Source: Sporosarcina sp. PTS2304 (GTDB lineage: Bacteria > Bacillota > Bacilli > Bacillales_A > Planococcaceae). From it: a stretch of 64,000 nt of DNA. Below are positions 1 through 8,340 of this stretch, one piece after another (position 1 is the first letter of the stretch; each line of letters starts with the position of its first letter). The stretch is taken from assembly GCF_003351785.1 (NCBI RefSeq), contig NZ_CP031230.1, forward strand, positions 3,431,831 to 3,495,830, written 5' to 3'. Position numbers and translations under genes: made by a program. Under the pieces are notes generated by a model. That model was given only the letters and a program-made list of their open reading frames with translations, made no database searches and was not told the DNA's origin.

Positions 1-1518
1 AAATTCATCGAAAATGCTAATGGTACACATAAAGTGGAAATTAGTAACGTTGGGGATTGGGCAGCGCAAACGGATTCTAAAAATATTGTACCTACACAAT
101 CTTTAGACTATGAAGGCAAAGCGAAGGCTGATGCGACTCCATGGACTAGAGAAGGTCAAGTGAGTGGTAAAACTTCAGGTGCAATTGCTCCAGGAGAAGC
201 ATTTGTTGTCCGCTCGAAAGGTGAAAAAGCAAATGCAACTAACGGCAACGATAAAGATCTAGTACGTGTCTTGTTCAGTGAACCGATGAAAATCACGGGC
301 ACGGATTCTATCCTTGAAAAAGCAAACTACCGTTTAGATGGTAAAGAATTGCCTTCAGTTGGTTCTTCTATCAAGCTAGGTATTGAAGGAGTAGACCAGT
401 TTAATGAATCTACTTGCGCAGTAACAATTGAATTGCCAAAAGGTTATTTACAAGATAAAAATGATGCAAACGTTCTTTCAATTTCTAACGTGAAAGGTCT
501 TGACGACGCAACAAAATTAACTGAGCGTATTCAGTTGGCATATGCACGTCAATACACGATTGTTGGTAACAAGATCAATATTAATAACACATTGGTTCCT
601 AACGGATTGTACACAAACCAAATCAATGTAATTAGTTATGATGCAGGTACTAAAGCCGAAGCAAGAGTGTATAAAGATGCAAATGGCAATGTGATTGAGC
701 TAACGGGCTCTCCATGGGTTGAAAATAATGTAGACTTCTTTACAAAACACCCAACTACAACGCCATCTATTCCAGCTACACCAGCTGAGCGTGCAGCTCT
801 TCAAGCAGCTGTAACTGCAGCTGAAACTGCTGCAGGCAATGCAGATGCTGCAGATTATGAAGCAGGAGCATTGACAACTTATGAGACAGCAATTGCAAAT
901 GCAAAAGCTGTATTGAACAATCCTAATTCAACTGTTGCACAAGTAAATGCTGCAGAAACAGTATTGAATAATGCTACTCAAGCATTCAATGATGCTAAGA
1001 AGCCAGGAACTACACCGCCAGCAACACCTGCTGAGCGTGCAGCTCTTCAAACAGCTGTAACTGATGCAACAACTGTTGCAAATGCTGCAGATGCTGCTGA
1101 TTATGAAGCAGGAGCACTAGCAACTTACCAAGCGGCAATTGCTGATGCTTTGGCTGTACTTGATGATGCAGAAGCTACAAAAGCAGAAGTTGATGCAGCT
1201 CTAGCTACATTGAACACTGCTACTCAAGCGTTTAATGATGCGAAGATCCCAGCAGATAACGAATTAGTATTCGGTGCAACGGATCTTGGTCAGAGATATA
1301 AAGCTGAAAATATCACTCAGACAATTATAGTGTCATTTGACGAGTCCAAATTGCCTGCAAATCTACAAGGTAAGACATATCAACTAGAGCTCGAAGATGG
1401 AACAACATATAACTTCCGTAAATCTGCAGCGCCAACAAAGCCTAATGATCGCAATACGAATGTTCCAGCAACATATACTCAACAACAAATTGAAGCGGGT
1501 AAATTAATCGCTAACTAA
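1..1518 (+). CDS. C-terminal part of S-layer-like surface protein with FIVAR-type repeats (5' truncated by window)
   Basis: The reading frame is open from base 1, so the protein starts upstream; 505 residues are visible. The first part resembles bacterial Ig-like/S-layer domains with calcium-type acidic residues. Two copies of an Ala-rich helical repeat follow (about residues 260-335 and 340-415, each starting near PAERAALQ and ending TQAFNDAK), of the FIVAR kind found in Gram-positive cell-wall proteins. A short beta domain closes the protein. No anchor motif is visible. The frame stops just before a strong hairpin, and the donor gene begins 28 bases later. It could itself be the 3' exon of a split gene whose start lies outside the window; this cannot be decided here. 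Confidence 0.8.
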   Translation, partial: KFIENANGTHKVEISNVGDWAAQTDSKNIVPTQSLDYEGKAKADATPWTREGQVSGKTSGAIAPGEAFVVRSKGEKANATNGNDKDLVRVLFSEPMKITGTDSILEKANYRLDGKELPSVGSSIKLGIEGVDQFNESTCAVTIELPKGYLQDKNDANVLSISNVKGLDDATKLTERIQLAYARQYTIVGNKININNTLVPNGLYTNQINVISYDAGTKAEARVYKDANGNVIELTGSPWVENNVDFFTKHPTTTPSIPATPAERAALQAAVTAAETAAGNADAADYEAGALTTYETAIANAKAVLNNPNSTVAQVNAAETVLNNATQAFNDAKKPGTTPPATPAERAALQTAVTDATTVANAADAADYEAGALATYQAAIADALAVLDDAEATKAEVDAALATLNTATQAFNDAKIPADNELVFGATDLGQRYKAENITQTIIVSFDESKLPANLQGKTYQLELEDGTTYNFRKSAAPTKPNDRNTNVPATYTQQQIEAGKLIAN

Positions 1519-1535
1519 TTTGAGAAAAATAATAA

Positions 1536-1567
1536 AATACGAAGACTTTAAGTCTTCGTATTTTTTA
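1536..1567 (+). terminator. Strong hairpin with T-tail between two surface-protein genes
   Basis: A 14-bp perfect stem (AAATACGAAGACTT with its complement) is followed by a run of T. It lies only 27 bases before the ATG of the donor gene. With no room for a promoter in between, it may be a partial terminator or a 5'-UTR stem of the donor mRNA. Confidence 0.75.
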
Positions 1568-1593
1568 AAAAAAACTATGAGGTGAAGTACAAA

Positions 1594-4299
1594 ATGAAAA
1601 ACTTAAAACCTGTTAACGTATTGTCTAAGACAGCTATGGTAGCAGCACTAGCGGCAGCGGCAATCGTACCGGTAGCAGCAACGCCAGCACAAGCAGCAAC
1701 AGAAACAATTGCTGATATCGTAGTAACAATCGATGGTGTTCAATATAGTTTCACATCAGCTGAATACTCAGATTACCTACTTGAAGATATGATCAGCACG
1801 AGCACTGTAAGTCATATTAAAGCTTCAAATGGTAAATATTACACTATTTCAGATTACTCAGATTACCTGTTAGAGACTGATACAATAGAAGAAGCATTGC
1901 TTGCACTAGATGCTGATAATAAAGATGTGGCAATCACACCGACTAAAGGGGAGTTTGATCAAAACGGTAACATCATTCCTCCGGTAGCTGATGATTTCGA
2001 AGTAACTGAAATTGCTTCTGTCACAAAAACTGATGTAACAGTGAAGCTTGATAACCCCCCCTCAGAAGCACCAGCAGCAGACAAGTTTAACGTAACTGTT
2101 GATGGTGTAGCGGTAGCTGTAACAGCGGTAACTGCTGACGCAACGGATGTGACAGGTAAAACATTTAAACTTGCTGTTGATTTGGATGGTAAGGCTGGAA
2201 CGTTGGCTGTTAATGGTAAAGAAAAGGCATTTGACTTTGCTCTAGCTATTGAAGCTGTATCAGAGATTAACTCTACTGGTGTAGAGGTCACATTCCCAGA
2301 AGTAACGAACGCAATCGAAAATGCGAATGTTACTGTTAGAGATAATAAAGGTAACATCGTACCGACAGAGCCTGAGCTAGTAGCAGAAGGTGAAACTTCA
2401 GCAACATTCTTGTTCACTACGCCTTTTGCGGAAGACTATGACTTTACAGGCGTATGGAAAGTCAACACAATTGAAGTGAATTTTGATGCAGAAAAACAGT
2501 TGTCTGATATCGTGTCTGCTGTAGAGGCAAACAATGAAATCAAACTCAAAGCAGCTCTTGACGCAGCTGGCATCACATATGCTGATGAATTAAAAATTGG
2601 CGATTATTTAGACGCACTTAAAGCTGAGGGTGCGAAAGATTCTTTAGAAACTGTACAACAAGCGATTACGAAATTTGATCAAGATGCTGTAACAGATGCT
2701 GAAAAAGATGCAGCTGTTAAAGCGGTTACGGATGCTACAACTCAGGCTCAACTATTAAAGGCTCTTCAGGATAACTTTGAGCTTGTAAACGCGGATTGGA
2801 TTGTAGACTACGAGACATCTCTAAATGGTGCAGAAACAGAATTAGAATTTGAGGATATCCAAAACGCGGTTTATTCTGTAAACATAGCGAAAGTGGGACC
2901 AGAAGTTGATGCTGCCAACATGTCACTTGATAGCAATAAAGTAGCAACAGCAAAAACATTAGTGAATAAGTGGATTCCAGCATTTGCAATGGATGATGAA
3001 AATGTGCCAGTAGAATTAGCGGGTCTTAAAGAGCAAGTACTGGATCTTCTTAGCCTTGAAGATGCCTTAATTGCTGTTAATAATGCAAAAACAAACAGTT
3101 CATTGAAAACAGCATTAGTCAAACTAGATAACCTTGAAAATACTCTTCTTGAAAAGTATAAAGACGTCGAAGGTTTTGAAAAAGATGATGAATTCAATAT
3201 TGAAACTGTGATTGATGCAAACCTGACAGATTATAGAAATGCTATAAAAGATGCAGAAGTCGGCAAAAAGAATCAACGCAAAGACATTCAAACACTAATC
3301 ACAACTGTCAACGAATCATTCGGTTCTTTGAAAGCTGAAGCAGTGGAAGTAGCCGCTGAAGAAGGAAAAATCAAGCCGGTCTTTACGATCCAAGCGCTAC
3401 GTAAAGATGGTGAGATTTATGAAGCTATGAAAAATGCAACTTTGGTTTCAGTGAAGCTTGGAACTCAAACTGCTGGTGCTTATGAAATCACTAATAACTT
3501 TGGAGTGGAGACAAAAGGTGAATTAGTAGTTGGACCTGGTGGATCAGCCGTAGGATTCGACTTCAATACTGTCGGTGCGCAAACTGAAGCTACTATCACT
3601 TTCACATCAAATGATAAAGAGTATACAGTCAAAGTACCGGTAAAAGTGGTTGCAGGAACTATTAATGATGAAAAAACTTCAGAAACATTCGATTACACAA
3701 ACCTTCCTGGAACGGAAGCGACGTATGTGTCTGGTAATGACATCAAAGCGAAGTTTACGTTGAAAGATGTTAGTAACAACACAGTAACGTCTAAAGACGG
3801 CACGTATGCGTCTACGATTACTGTAGGAGACGATAAATTCTACCAAAACATCACAATCGTGAACGGTGAAGCAGCACTTACTTTCCCGGCACGTACTGTG
3901 ACAGAAGAAGCTGTAAAACCAACAGTTGTTTTCACTCCTAACGGAACTGAGTTAACTGTCACTGCATCAAAAGCAATCAACATCGTTGCTGGAGAGTTTT
4001 CTAAACTTGTTGTGGATTACGCAAGTGATTCTAGCATTGAGATTCTAGCGACAGACGGTCTGAATACCGTAGAAGACTTTACAGGCAATAAGTTGGTCAA
4101 TATTAAGGCTGTAGAAGTAAACGGTACGACTGAAACGCCAGTAAATGTTGATGGAACTGATTACCAAGGTAATGTGACTAAAAAATTCGAAAATGGTACA
4201 GTAACTCATAATGCAGGACTTGAAGCAGGAAAAACTTATAAAGTAACTGTTACGGTCAATGGTATTTCTACTACGAAGACAATTACAACTCCTGAATAA
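1594..4299 (+). CDS. Donor gene: secreted S-layer-like protein whose exon ends in a group II intron
   Basis: The ATG at 1594 follows GAGGTGAAG at good spacing, so it is preferred to the GTG at 1582. Residues 1-35 are a classic signal peptide (Lys-rich start, Ala-rich core, cleavage near AQA-A). Residues 36-110 form a domain also found in the 10565-14065 protein (IDGVQYSF, two SDYLLE motifs). Ig-like folds and a long acidic helical middle follow; no SLH repeats are seen. The unspliced frame stops at TAA 4297-4299, two codons after IBS1 ACTCCT (4288-4293). Splicing after 4293 removes the stop and gives a 900-residue N-terminal part that can join the exon at 5182 or, by inference, any free cassette exon. 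The role as a cell-surface protein is inferred from composition and signal peptide. Confidence 0.88.
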   Translation: MKNLKPVNVLSKTAMVAALAAAAIVPVAATPAQAATETIADIVVTIDGVQYSFTSAEYSDYLLEDMISTSTVSHIKASNGKYYTISDYSDYLLETDTIEEALLALDADNKDVAITPTKGEFDQNGNIIPPVADDFEVTEIASVTKTDVTVKLDNPPSEAPAADKFNVTVDGVAVAVTAVTADATDVTGKTFKLAVDLDGKAGTLAVNGKEKAFDFALAIEAVSEINSTGVEVTFPEVTNAIENANVTVRDNKGNIVPTEPELVAEGETSATFLFTTPFAEDYDFTGVWKVNTIEVNFDAEKQLSDIVSAVEANNEIKLKAALDAAGITYADELKIGDYLDALKAEGAKDSLETVQQAITKFDQDAVTDAEKDAAVKAVTDATTQAQLLKALQDNFELVNADWIVDYETSLNGAETELEFEDIQNAVYSVNIAKVGPEVDAANMSLDSNKVATAKTLVNKWIPAFAMDDENVPVELAGLKEQVLDLLSLEDALIAVNNAKTNSSLKTALVKLDNLENTLLEKYKDVEGFEKDDEFNIETVIDANLTDYRNAIKDAEVGKKNQRKDIQTLITTVNESFGSLKAEAVEVAAEEGKIKPVFTIQALRKDGEIYEAMKNATLVSVKLGTQTAGAYEITNNFGVETKGELVVGPGGSAVGFDFNTVGAQTEATITFTSNDKEYTVKVPVKVVAGTINDEKTSETFDYTNLPGTEATYVSGNDIKAKFTLKDVSNNTVTSKDGTYASTITVGDDKFYQNITIVNGEAALTFPARTVTEEAVKPTVVFTPNGTELTVTASKAINIVAGEFSKLVVDYASDSSIEILATDGLNTVEDFTGNKLVNIKAVEVNGTTETPVNVDGTDYQGNVTKKFENGTVTHNAGLEAGKTYKVTVTVNGISTTKTITTPE

Positions 4300-4945
4300 A
4301 ACTAAACGAAACGTTACTATATAAGCTAGCTTGCTAGTGAAAATAGTGGAAGAGACCTCATAGATTTGCTTATCAGTAGTCTATGAGGCTTTCTTCTAAC
4401 TGTTATGTTCCAATTATTCGGTGAAATTCCGGATCTTGCAAACAGTCAACAGCAAGTGCCTAATCCTCCTGGGTCCAGTGACGCGCTGAATACGCGGAAG
4501 GGACTAAGTCAGGTGAAGTCGTACTCTTATATGAGGCGGGGCTCTTTAAAAGACAACTATGGTCAGGTAGACGAATCCATGTAGGCAGGGTGAGGTAGTG
4601 GGTGTCGCGAAATGAAGCTAGGAGTTCGGCATTCGTCCTATCGTTTGAAATGACGGTATGGAGATTAGTAGAATTGACTGTTAAACTAGTCTTTCTCTCT
4701 CCTGGATAGTGGAGACCTAAGGTTGTCAAAAGTAGGGATGGACGTAACGGAACGTTTGAAGTCTTGGTAGATGAGGTGATTCAGCACCTATGACGCTATC
4801 AAGATGGCAGCGGGTTCATAGTAGTGTCGATCGCTAGCCGTTTGGACTTGTATGGTAACATGCGAGAAGGGTAAAACTAGCGGGAGCGAAGGAACCCAGT
4901 CAGTGGTAGGTATTCGAAAAGCTTATTTCCCCCAATTTAAGCTTG
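4294..4945 (+). ncRNA. 5' half of ORF-less group II intron (domains I-III) of the donor
   Basis: The sequence matches four other 5' halves in the window over long conserved blocks such as CTAATCCTCCTGGGTCCAG and GACGAATCCATGTAGGCAGG. AGGAGT at 4620-4625 is an exact complement of the exon end ACTCCT and is the best EBS1. The intron then starts GAATAAAACTAAACG rather than the usual GUGYG, so the 5' splice site appears moved upstream, as reported for the Clostridium tetani S-layer intron. Unlike the other four 5' halves it does not run straight into DV: after domain III it carries the pairing strand 4922-4932 and a terminator-like hairpin. No reverse transcriptase is encoded. Confidence 0.85.
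4922..4932 (+). promoter_or_regulatory. Trans-pairing strand CTTATTTCCCC complementary to all cassette leaders
   Basis: These 11 bases are the perfect reverse complement of GGGGAAATAAG, the leader present in all 13 free 3' halves. Pairing can extend to 14-15 bp with cassettes whose leader continues in TTT, using bases 4918-4921. It sits where domain IV would be. None of the four cis introns has it. Confidence 0.85.
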
Positions 4946-4954
4946 TTACAAAGT

Positions 4955-4990
4955 AATAGACCGATCTATACAGAGATCGGTCTATTTATT
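4955..4990 (+). terminator. Terminator-like hairpin inside the donor intron
   Basis: A perfect 13-bp stem (AATAGACCGATCT, loop ATACAG, complement ending 4986) is followed by a T-rich stretch. It would end the donor RNA just after the pairing strand, leaving a free 5' intron half. Some readthrough would allow cis splicing to 5182. Confidence 0.7.
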
Positions 4991-5089
4991 TGAATGTTTT
5001 GTAGGTATATGTTCTTAATTACATGTTGGTTTATACATATGAATAAAAACTTATGAAGTAACCAATTTATTTGAATATCCTATATACTG

Positions 5090-5181
5090 CTGATGGCACG
5101 CCGTATGCGGTGAAAGCCGCTTGTACGGTGTAGGTCTGAATCGAAAACTGACTTTGTATAAAGGCAGTATAAGACAGAAAT
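5090..5181 (+). ncRNA. DV-DVI of the donor's adjacent 3' half
   Basis: DV has the arms CGCCGTA and TACGGTG, an inner stem with a GAAA loop, and a CGC catalytic triad. DVI ends in AAAT before AGC at 5182. A TATACT sits directly before it, but the GGGGAAATAAG leader of the free cassettes is missing, as if about 35 bases had been lost. It can be reached in cis only by readthrough of the hairpin at 4955-4990. Confidence 0.85.
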
Positions 5182-5685
5182 AGCCCACAACAAGTTGCTT
5201 TGACTAATTTTTTAGCAACAGCAAAAGAATTTAGTTACTCTTCGGAAAATGGTACTCCGGAAGTCGGAAACTATAAACCTCTTAACGAATTATTAATCGA
5301 TGGTTTAAATGTAACGATTGATATTAGCGGTGATGCAGACAAAATTGGTGCGATCCAAAATAAGCCAGCGGTAGCACCAGGTACAGCTACTGGTCTATAC
5401 GTAATGAATACATTTGCTCGTTACCTAGGTGCGCTTAATTATGCAGATAGTGGTAATACGGTTGCTAAGATAATCTACAAAGGTACAGGTTACACTTGGG
5501 AACAAACTGCTACTAATACGTATTTAAAAGGCAGTAACTGGAGAACAGCACAAGGCGATACTACATTAGTTTCTGTGATTACGGCAGATGTAGCAAATCT
5601 TGAAGCGGACGACACATTAACAATGACACTTGTAGATGCAAATAATCACTCTGTAGATGTGAAGTTTGCGTTGAAGACGGAGTAA
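5182..5685 (+). CDS. 3' exon adjacent to the donor (surface-protein C-terminal module)
   Basis: The exon opens AGC CCA CAA in frame with the donor after splicing 4293 to 5182, giving a 1067-residue protein with a Pro-Ser junction. The 167 residues form a beta-rich module with no recognised family. The first ATG-like start (TTG 5200) has no ribosome binding site, and there is no signal peptide, so independent translation is unlikely. A REP-like element and a terminator follow. Confidence 0.75.
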   Translation, partial: SPQQVALTNFLATAKEFSYSSENGTPEVGNYKPLNELLIDGLNVTIDISGDADKIGAIQNKPAVAPGTATGLYVMNTFARYLGALNYADSGNTVAKIIYKGTGYTWEQTATNTYLKGSNWRTAQGDTTLVSVITADVANLEADDTLTMTLVDANNHSVDVKFALKTE

Positions 5686-5695
5686 CTTAGTGAAA

Positions 5696-5740
5696 GGTGC
5701 CTGTGCATCACACAATTCAGACACAATTCAAATAATTTGA
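5696..5740 (+). repeat. REP-like element (GGTGCCTGTG...ACACAATTC)
   Basis: The element GGTGCCTGTGCATCACACAA plus CAGACACAATTC recurs with variation near 8181, 15318, 15758, 17843, 19615, 19690 and 21046, always intergenic. It resembles REP-type repeats mobilised by RAYT transposases, and a RAYT-like gene is at 7565-8167. Confidence 0.55.
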
Positions 5741-5754
5741 AGTGTGAATAGGGG

Positions 5755-5792
5755 AGCCTTCTAATCGAGTATATGATTAGAAGGCTTTTTTG
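5755..5792 (+). terminator. Terminator after the 5182 exon
   Basis: A 12-bp stem AGCCTTCTAATC with its complement is followed by TTTTTT. Confidence 0.85.
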
Positions 5793-5863
5793 TTGGTTGC
5801 GTGTCGTGCTATTGTACAGAGTTAAAATGGTCAGTCGGAAATGTACCGAAACACCCATTATGT

Positions 5864-5977
5864 AAAACAGCAAGAATTCAATTCTTCCCTCGAATTCCGC
5901 ATCAAAATTGAATTCTTGAAAATCTAAAGTCGGTACCTACGCATTTTGTCTTCTGCAAAATTTAATTTTGCTGTTTT
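5864..5977. repeat. Nested inverted-repeat element upstream of comM
   Basis: The outer arms AAAACAGCAA (5864-5873) and TTGCTGTTTT (5968-5977) enclose a perfect 12-bp inverted repeat AAGAATTCAATT (5872-5883) / AATTGAATTCTT (5906-5917). A smaller TTTTG/CAAAA hairpin lies near the right arm. It may be a small non-autonomous element or a structured leader. Confidence 0.45.
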
Positions 5978-6039
5978 GACGAGTTTTCTGCATGCCCTTA
6001 TACTTCAAATATAAATATAAGAAAAGAAGGTGAGTAAGT

Positions 6040-7578
6040 ATGTCTTCTGCTGTGATGAGTGTAGGGCTGCAAGGTATGAAAGGAGAACGGATTCGGGTAG
6101 AGGCGAATGTACGGGTTGATAAGGAACAGTGTGTAATTATCGGATTGCCGGATGCGAGTATGAAAGAGTCGAAGGAGCGAGTGCTCAGCTGCCTGCATCG
6201 GCTGGATTTCGATCTGTCGATGAAGAAGCTGACGATTCATTTATCACCGGCTGATCTACGTAAGAGCGGGACAGGGTTTGATGGAGCGATGCTGCTGGCT
6301 GCCTATCAGGAGCTGACCGATTCGCCGCTTCCGATTGATGATTCAGTCTGTGTCATTACATCTCTCTCGCTGAGCGGTGAACTTTTGCCGTTCCATGGTT
6401 TGCTGCCTGCTGTGCAGCAGGCACTGTCGCTCGGCTACAAACGAATCTACCTGCCGCCTGTCGATGTATCATTCTTACATGACACGGCAGAAGCCGAACT
6501 CATTCCGTTGCCGACCGTTGAAGCGCTGGTCGAGCATTTGCGTGGCCAATCTTCTTTACTGTTTGAAGGTATATTGACTTCCGTGATTTCTACAGCTCCA
6601 GACGATGCAGAAGTATTTCAAACGGACTTCTCAGTCGTACGAGGACAATCGCAGGCAAAACGCGCACTTGAAATCTCAGCGGCGGGTGGGCATCATACAT
6701 TGCTCGTCGGTCCGCCGGGTTGCGGTAAAAGTCTGCTGGCTAGTGCCTTTTCGTCTATCATGCCTGACCTAAGGAAAGAAGATGCATTGGAAGTCTACAG
6801 TTTGTATCATCTCGCGCGGGAGAAGAAGGGTATGTCGCTGCGGCCGCCCTATCGCCAGCCACATCATTCGGCCTCTGCCATTTCGCTGATCGGCGGTGGG
6901 ACCTATCCGAAGCCAGGGGAGATTTCACTGGCTCACCGCGGAGTGCTATTCCTCGATGAACTGGGTGAGTTCTCAAGGAAAACACTCGATATGCTGCGGC
7001 AGCCGATGGAGTCAGGAGAAGTAACCATCAGCCGGGTGAAACAGACGGTTACTTATCCTTCAACCTTCACCTTAATAGCAGCCACCAATCCCTGTCCATG
7101 CGGCTATTACGGCTCCAGAGAGCGTTATTGTACCTGCACACCGAGACAGGTGACAGACTACCAGCTAAAAGTTTCAGGTCCCATCCTGGATCGTCTTGAT
7201 TTCGTTCTGTCACTGAAGAGCAGCGGCTTGCAGGAGAAGGCAACGAGCGAAACATCTGCAGAAATCCGTCGCCGTGTCGGCTGCGCGCGCAGTCTCCAGC
7301 ATGAGCGCTATCAAAGCCACGCACTGAACGGCACGGTTTCTTATCAACAGCTGGAACATACAGCAGGCTTTTCTGAAATTCAGCTGCAGCTGGTCAGTAT
7401 AGTCTGCTTCGAGCAAAAATGGAGCAACCGCACACAAGTCAAGCTGCTCCGGCTTGCCCGGACGATTGCCGACCTGCAAGGCAGCGAAACGATGACTGAT
7501 TCTGCCATCGAAGAAGCTATCGAATGGCGCAAGCTCCCGAATGCCCTGCAAGGAGGTGAGCGTCTTGGCCAGACGTAA
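6040..7578 (+). CDS. comM: ComM/YifB family magnesium-chelatase-like AAA+ ATPase
   Basis: The 512 residues match the usual length of the ComM/YifB family. The N-terminal domain (about 1-170) starts MSSAVMSVGLQG, a typical opening. The AAA+ core has Walker A GPPGCGKS (near residue 225), Walker B-like LFLDELGEF and the sensor region AATNPCPCGYYG. A C-terminal chelatase-like domain follows. In naturally competent bacteria ComM is a hexameric helicase that promotes branch migration during integration of transformed DNA; its role in Bacillota is less clear. The ATG follows AGAAGGTGAG. The 3' end overlaps the start of the next gene by 14 bases. Confidence 0.93.
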   Translation: MSSAVMSVGLQGMKGERIRVEANVRVDKEQCVIIGLPDASMKESKERVLSCLHRLDFDLSMKKLTIHLSPADLRKSGTGFDGAMLLAAYQELTDSPLPIDDSVCVITSLSLSGELLPFHGLLPAVQQALSLGYKRIYLPPVDVSFLHDTAEAELIPLPTVEALVEHLRGQSSLLFEGILTSVISTAPDDAEVFQTDFSVVRGQSQAKRALEISAAGGHHTLLVGPPGCGKSLLASAFSSIMPDLRKEDALEVYSLYHLAREKKGMSLRPPYRQPHHSASAISLIGGGTYPKPGEISLAHRGVLFLDELGEFSRKTLDMLRQPMESGEVTISRVKQTVTYPSTFTLIAATNPCPCGYYGSRERYCTCTPRQVTDYQLKVSGPILDRLDFVLSLKSSGLQEKATSETSAEIRRRVGCARSLQHERYQSHALNGTVSYQQLEHTAGFSEIQLQLVSIVCFEQKWSNRTQVKLLRLARTIADLQGSETMTDSAIEEAIEWRKLPNALQGGERLGQT

Positions 7579-8167
7579 GCGGGACTGGCAGCCGAATGCT
7601 TACTACCATGTTGTCATGAGAGGAAACAACCGGCAGAACATTTTTTCAAGCGAAGAAGACATGTACCACCTCATGCGCTGTATCGCACACGCCGCTGAAA
7701 TATATCGGTTTGCCATCCCGGCGTTCTGTATCATGACCAATCACTTCCATCTGCTCATCCGCTCGGAAGATGACCTGTCAAAGGTCATGCAGCAGATCAA
7801 CCGGCGATACAGCGACTACTACGCCAAACGCTATCAGCATGTCGGACGGATCTATCAGCGCCGTTACTTTGCCAAAGCAGTCGACACTCCGCAAGCACTC
7901 CTCGCCGTCAGCCGCTACATTCACCGCAATCCAATCGAGACTATTATCCCAATGGTCAGCAGGCTGGCAGACTATCCTTTCAGCTCCTTTCCTTTTTATG
8001 AAACACAGCCGGATCAGCTGCCTTCCTACGTAGATACCTTCTCCATTTCTCGTTATCTGCCTCCTCCATTTGAGAAAACACGGGCAGCTTATGTGGTATA
8101 TTGTGAAATGGATTTAGACGAGATCATCGGCTTGGAGAACTACTTGCCGCGTACTGAACATGAGTAA
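7565..8167 (+). CDS. REP-associated tyrosine transposase (RAYT-like, Y1_Tnp)
   Basis: The start is taken as TTG 7565, six bases after AAGGAGGTG, giving 200 residues; an ATG at 7541 would lie deep inside comM. The HUH motif is seen in MTNHFHLLIR, and the candidate catalytic tyrosine lies in RYQHVGRIYQRRYF. The opening YYHVVMRGNNRQNIF is typical of RAYT/IS200-like single-strand transposases found as single copies beside comM-like genes. A REP-like element begins 14 bases after the stop. It is probably a domesticated single-copy enzyme acting on those repeats. Confidence 0.88.
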   Translation: MARRKRDWQPNAYYHVVMRGNNRQNIFSSEEDMYHLMRCIAHAAEIYRFAIPAFCIMTNHFHLLIRSEDDLSKVMQQINRRYSDYYAKRYQHVGRIYQRRYFAKAVDTPQALLAVSRYIHRNPIETIIPMVSRLADYPFSSFPFYETQPDQLPSYVDTFSISRYLPPPFEKTRAAYVVYCEMDLDEIIGLENYLPRTEHE

Positions 8168-8180
8168 TGGTTTTAGAACG

Positions 8181-8205
8181 GGTGCCTGTGCATCACACAA
8201 TTAAA
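8181..8205 (+). repeat. REP-like element directly after the RAYT gene
   Basis: GGTGCCTGTGCATCACACAA is identical to the copy at 5696 over its first 20 bases. Placement beside the transposase fits a RAYT/REP pair. Confidence 0.55.
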
Positions 8206-8340
8206 CTCGCTTTTGAATTTTGCTGTAGGGTACCTATTATATGAAATAGATTAAGTGAAACACGAAGAAACCATTGTTTTCAGGGTATAGGAGAGTACCA
8301 ATCACAGAACTTCCTACCCGACCCCACCAGTAAAGAGGAG

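Noticed and set aside
4460..4729. Antisense frame inside the donor intron
   Set aside because: The region matches group II domains I-III conserved in five copies; the frame is not kept in the others.
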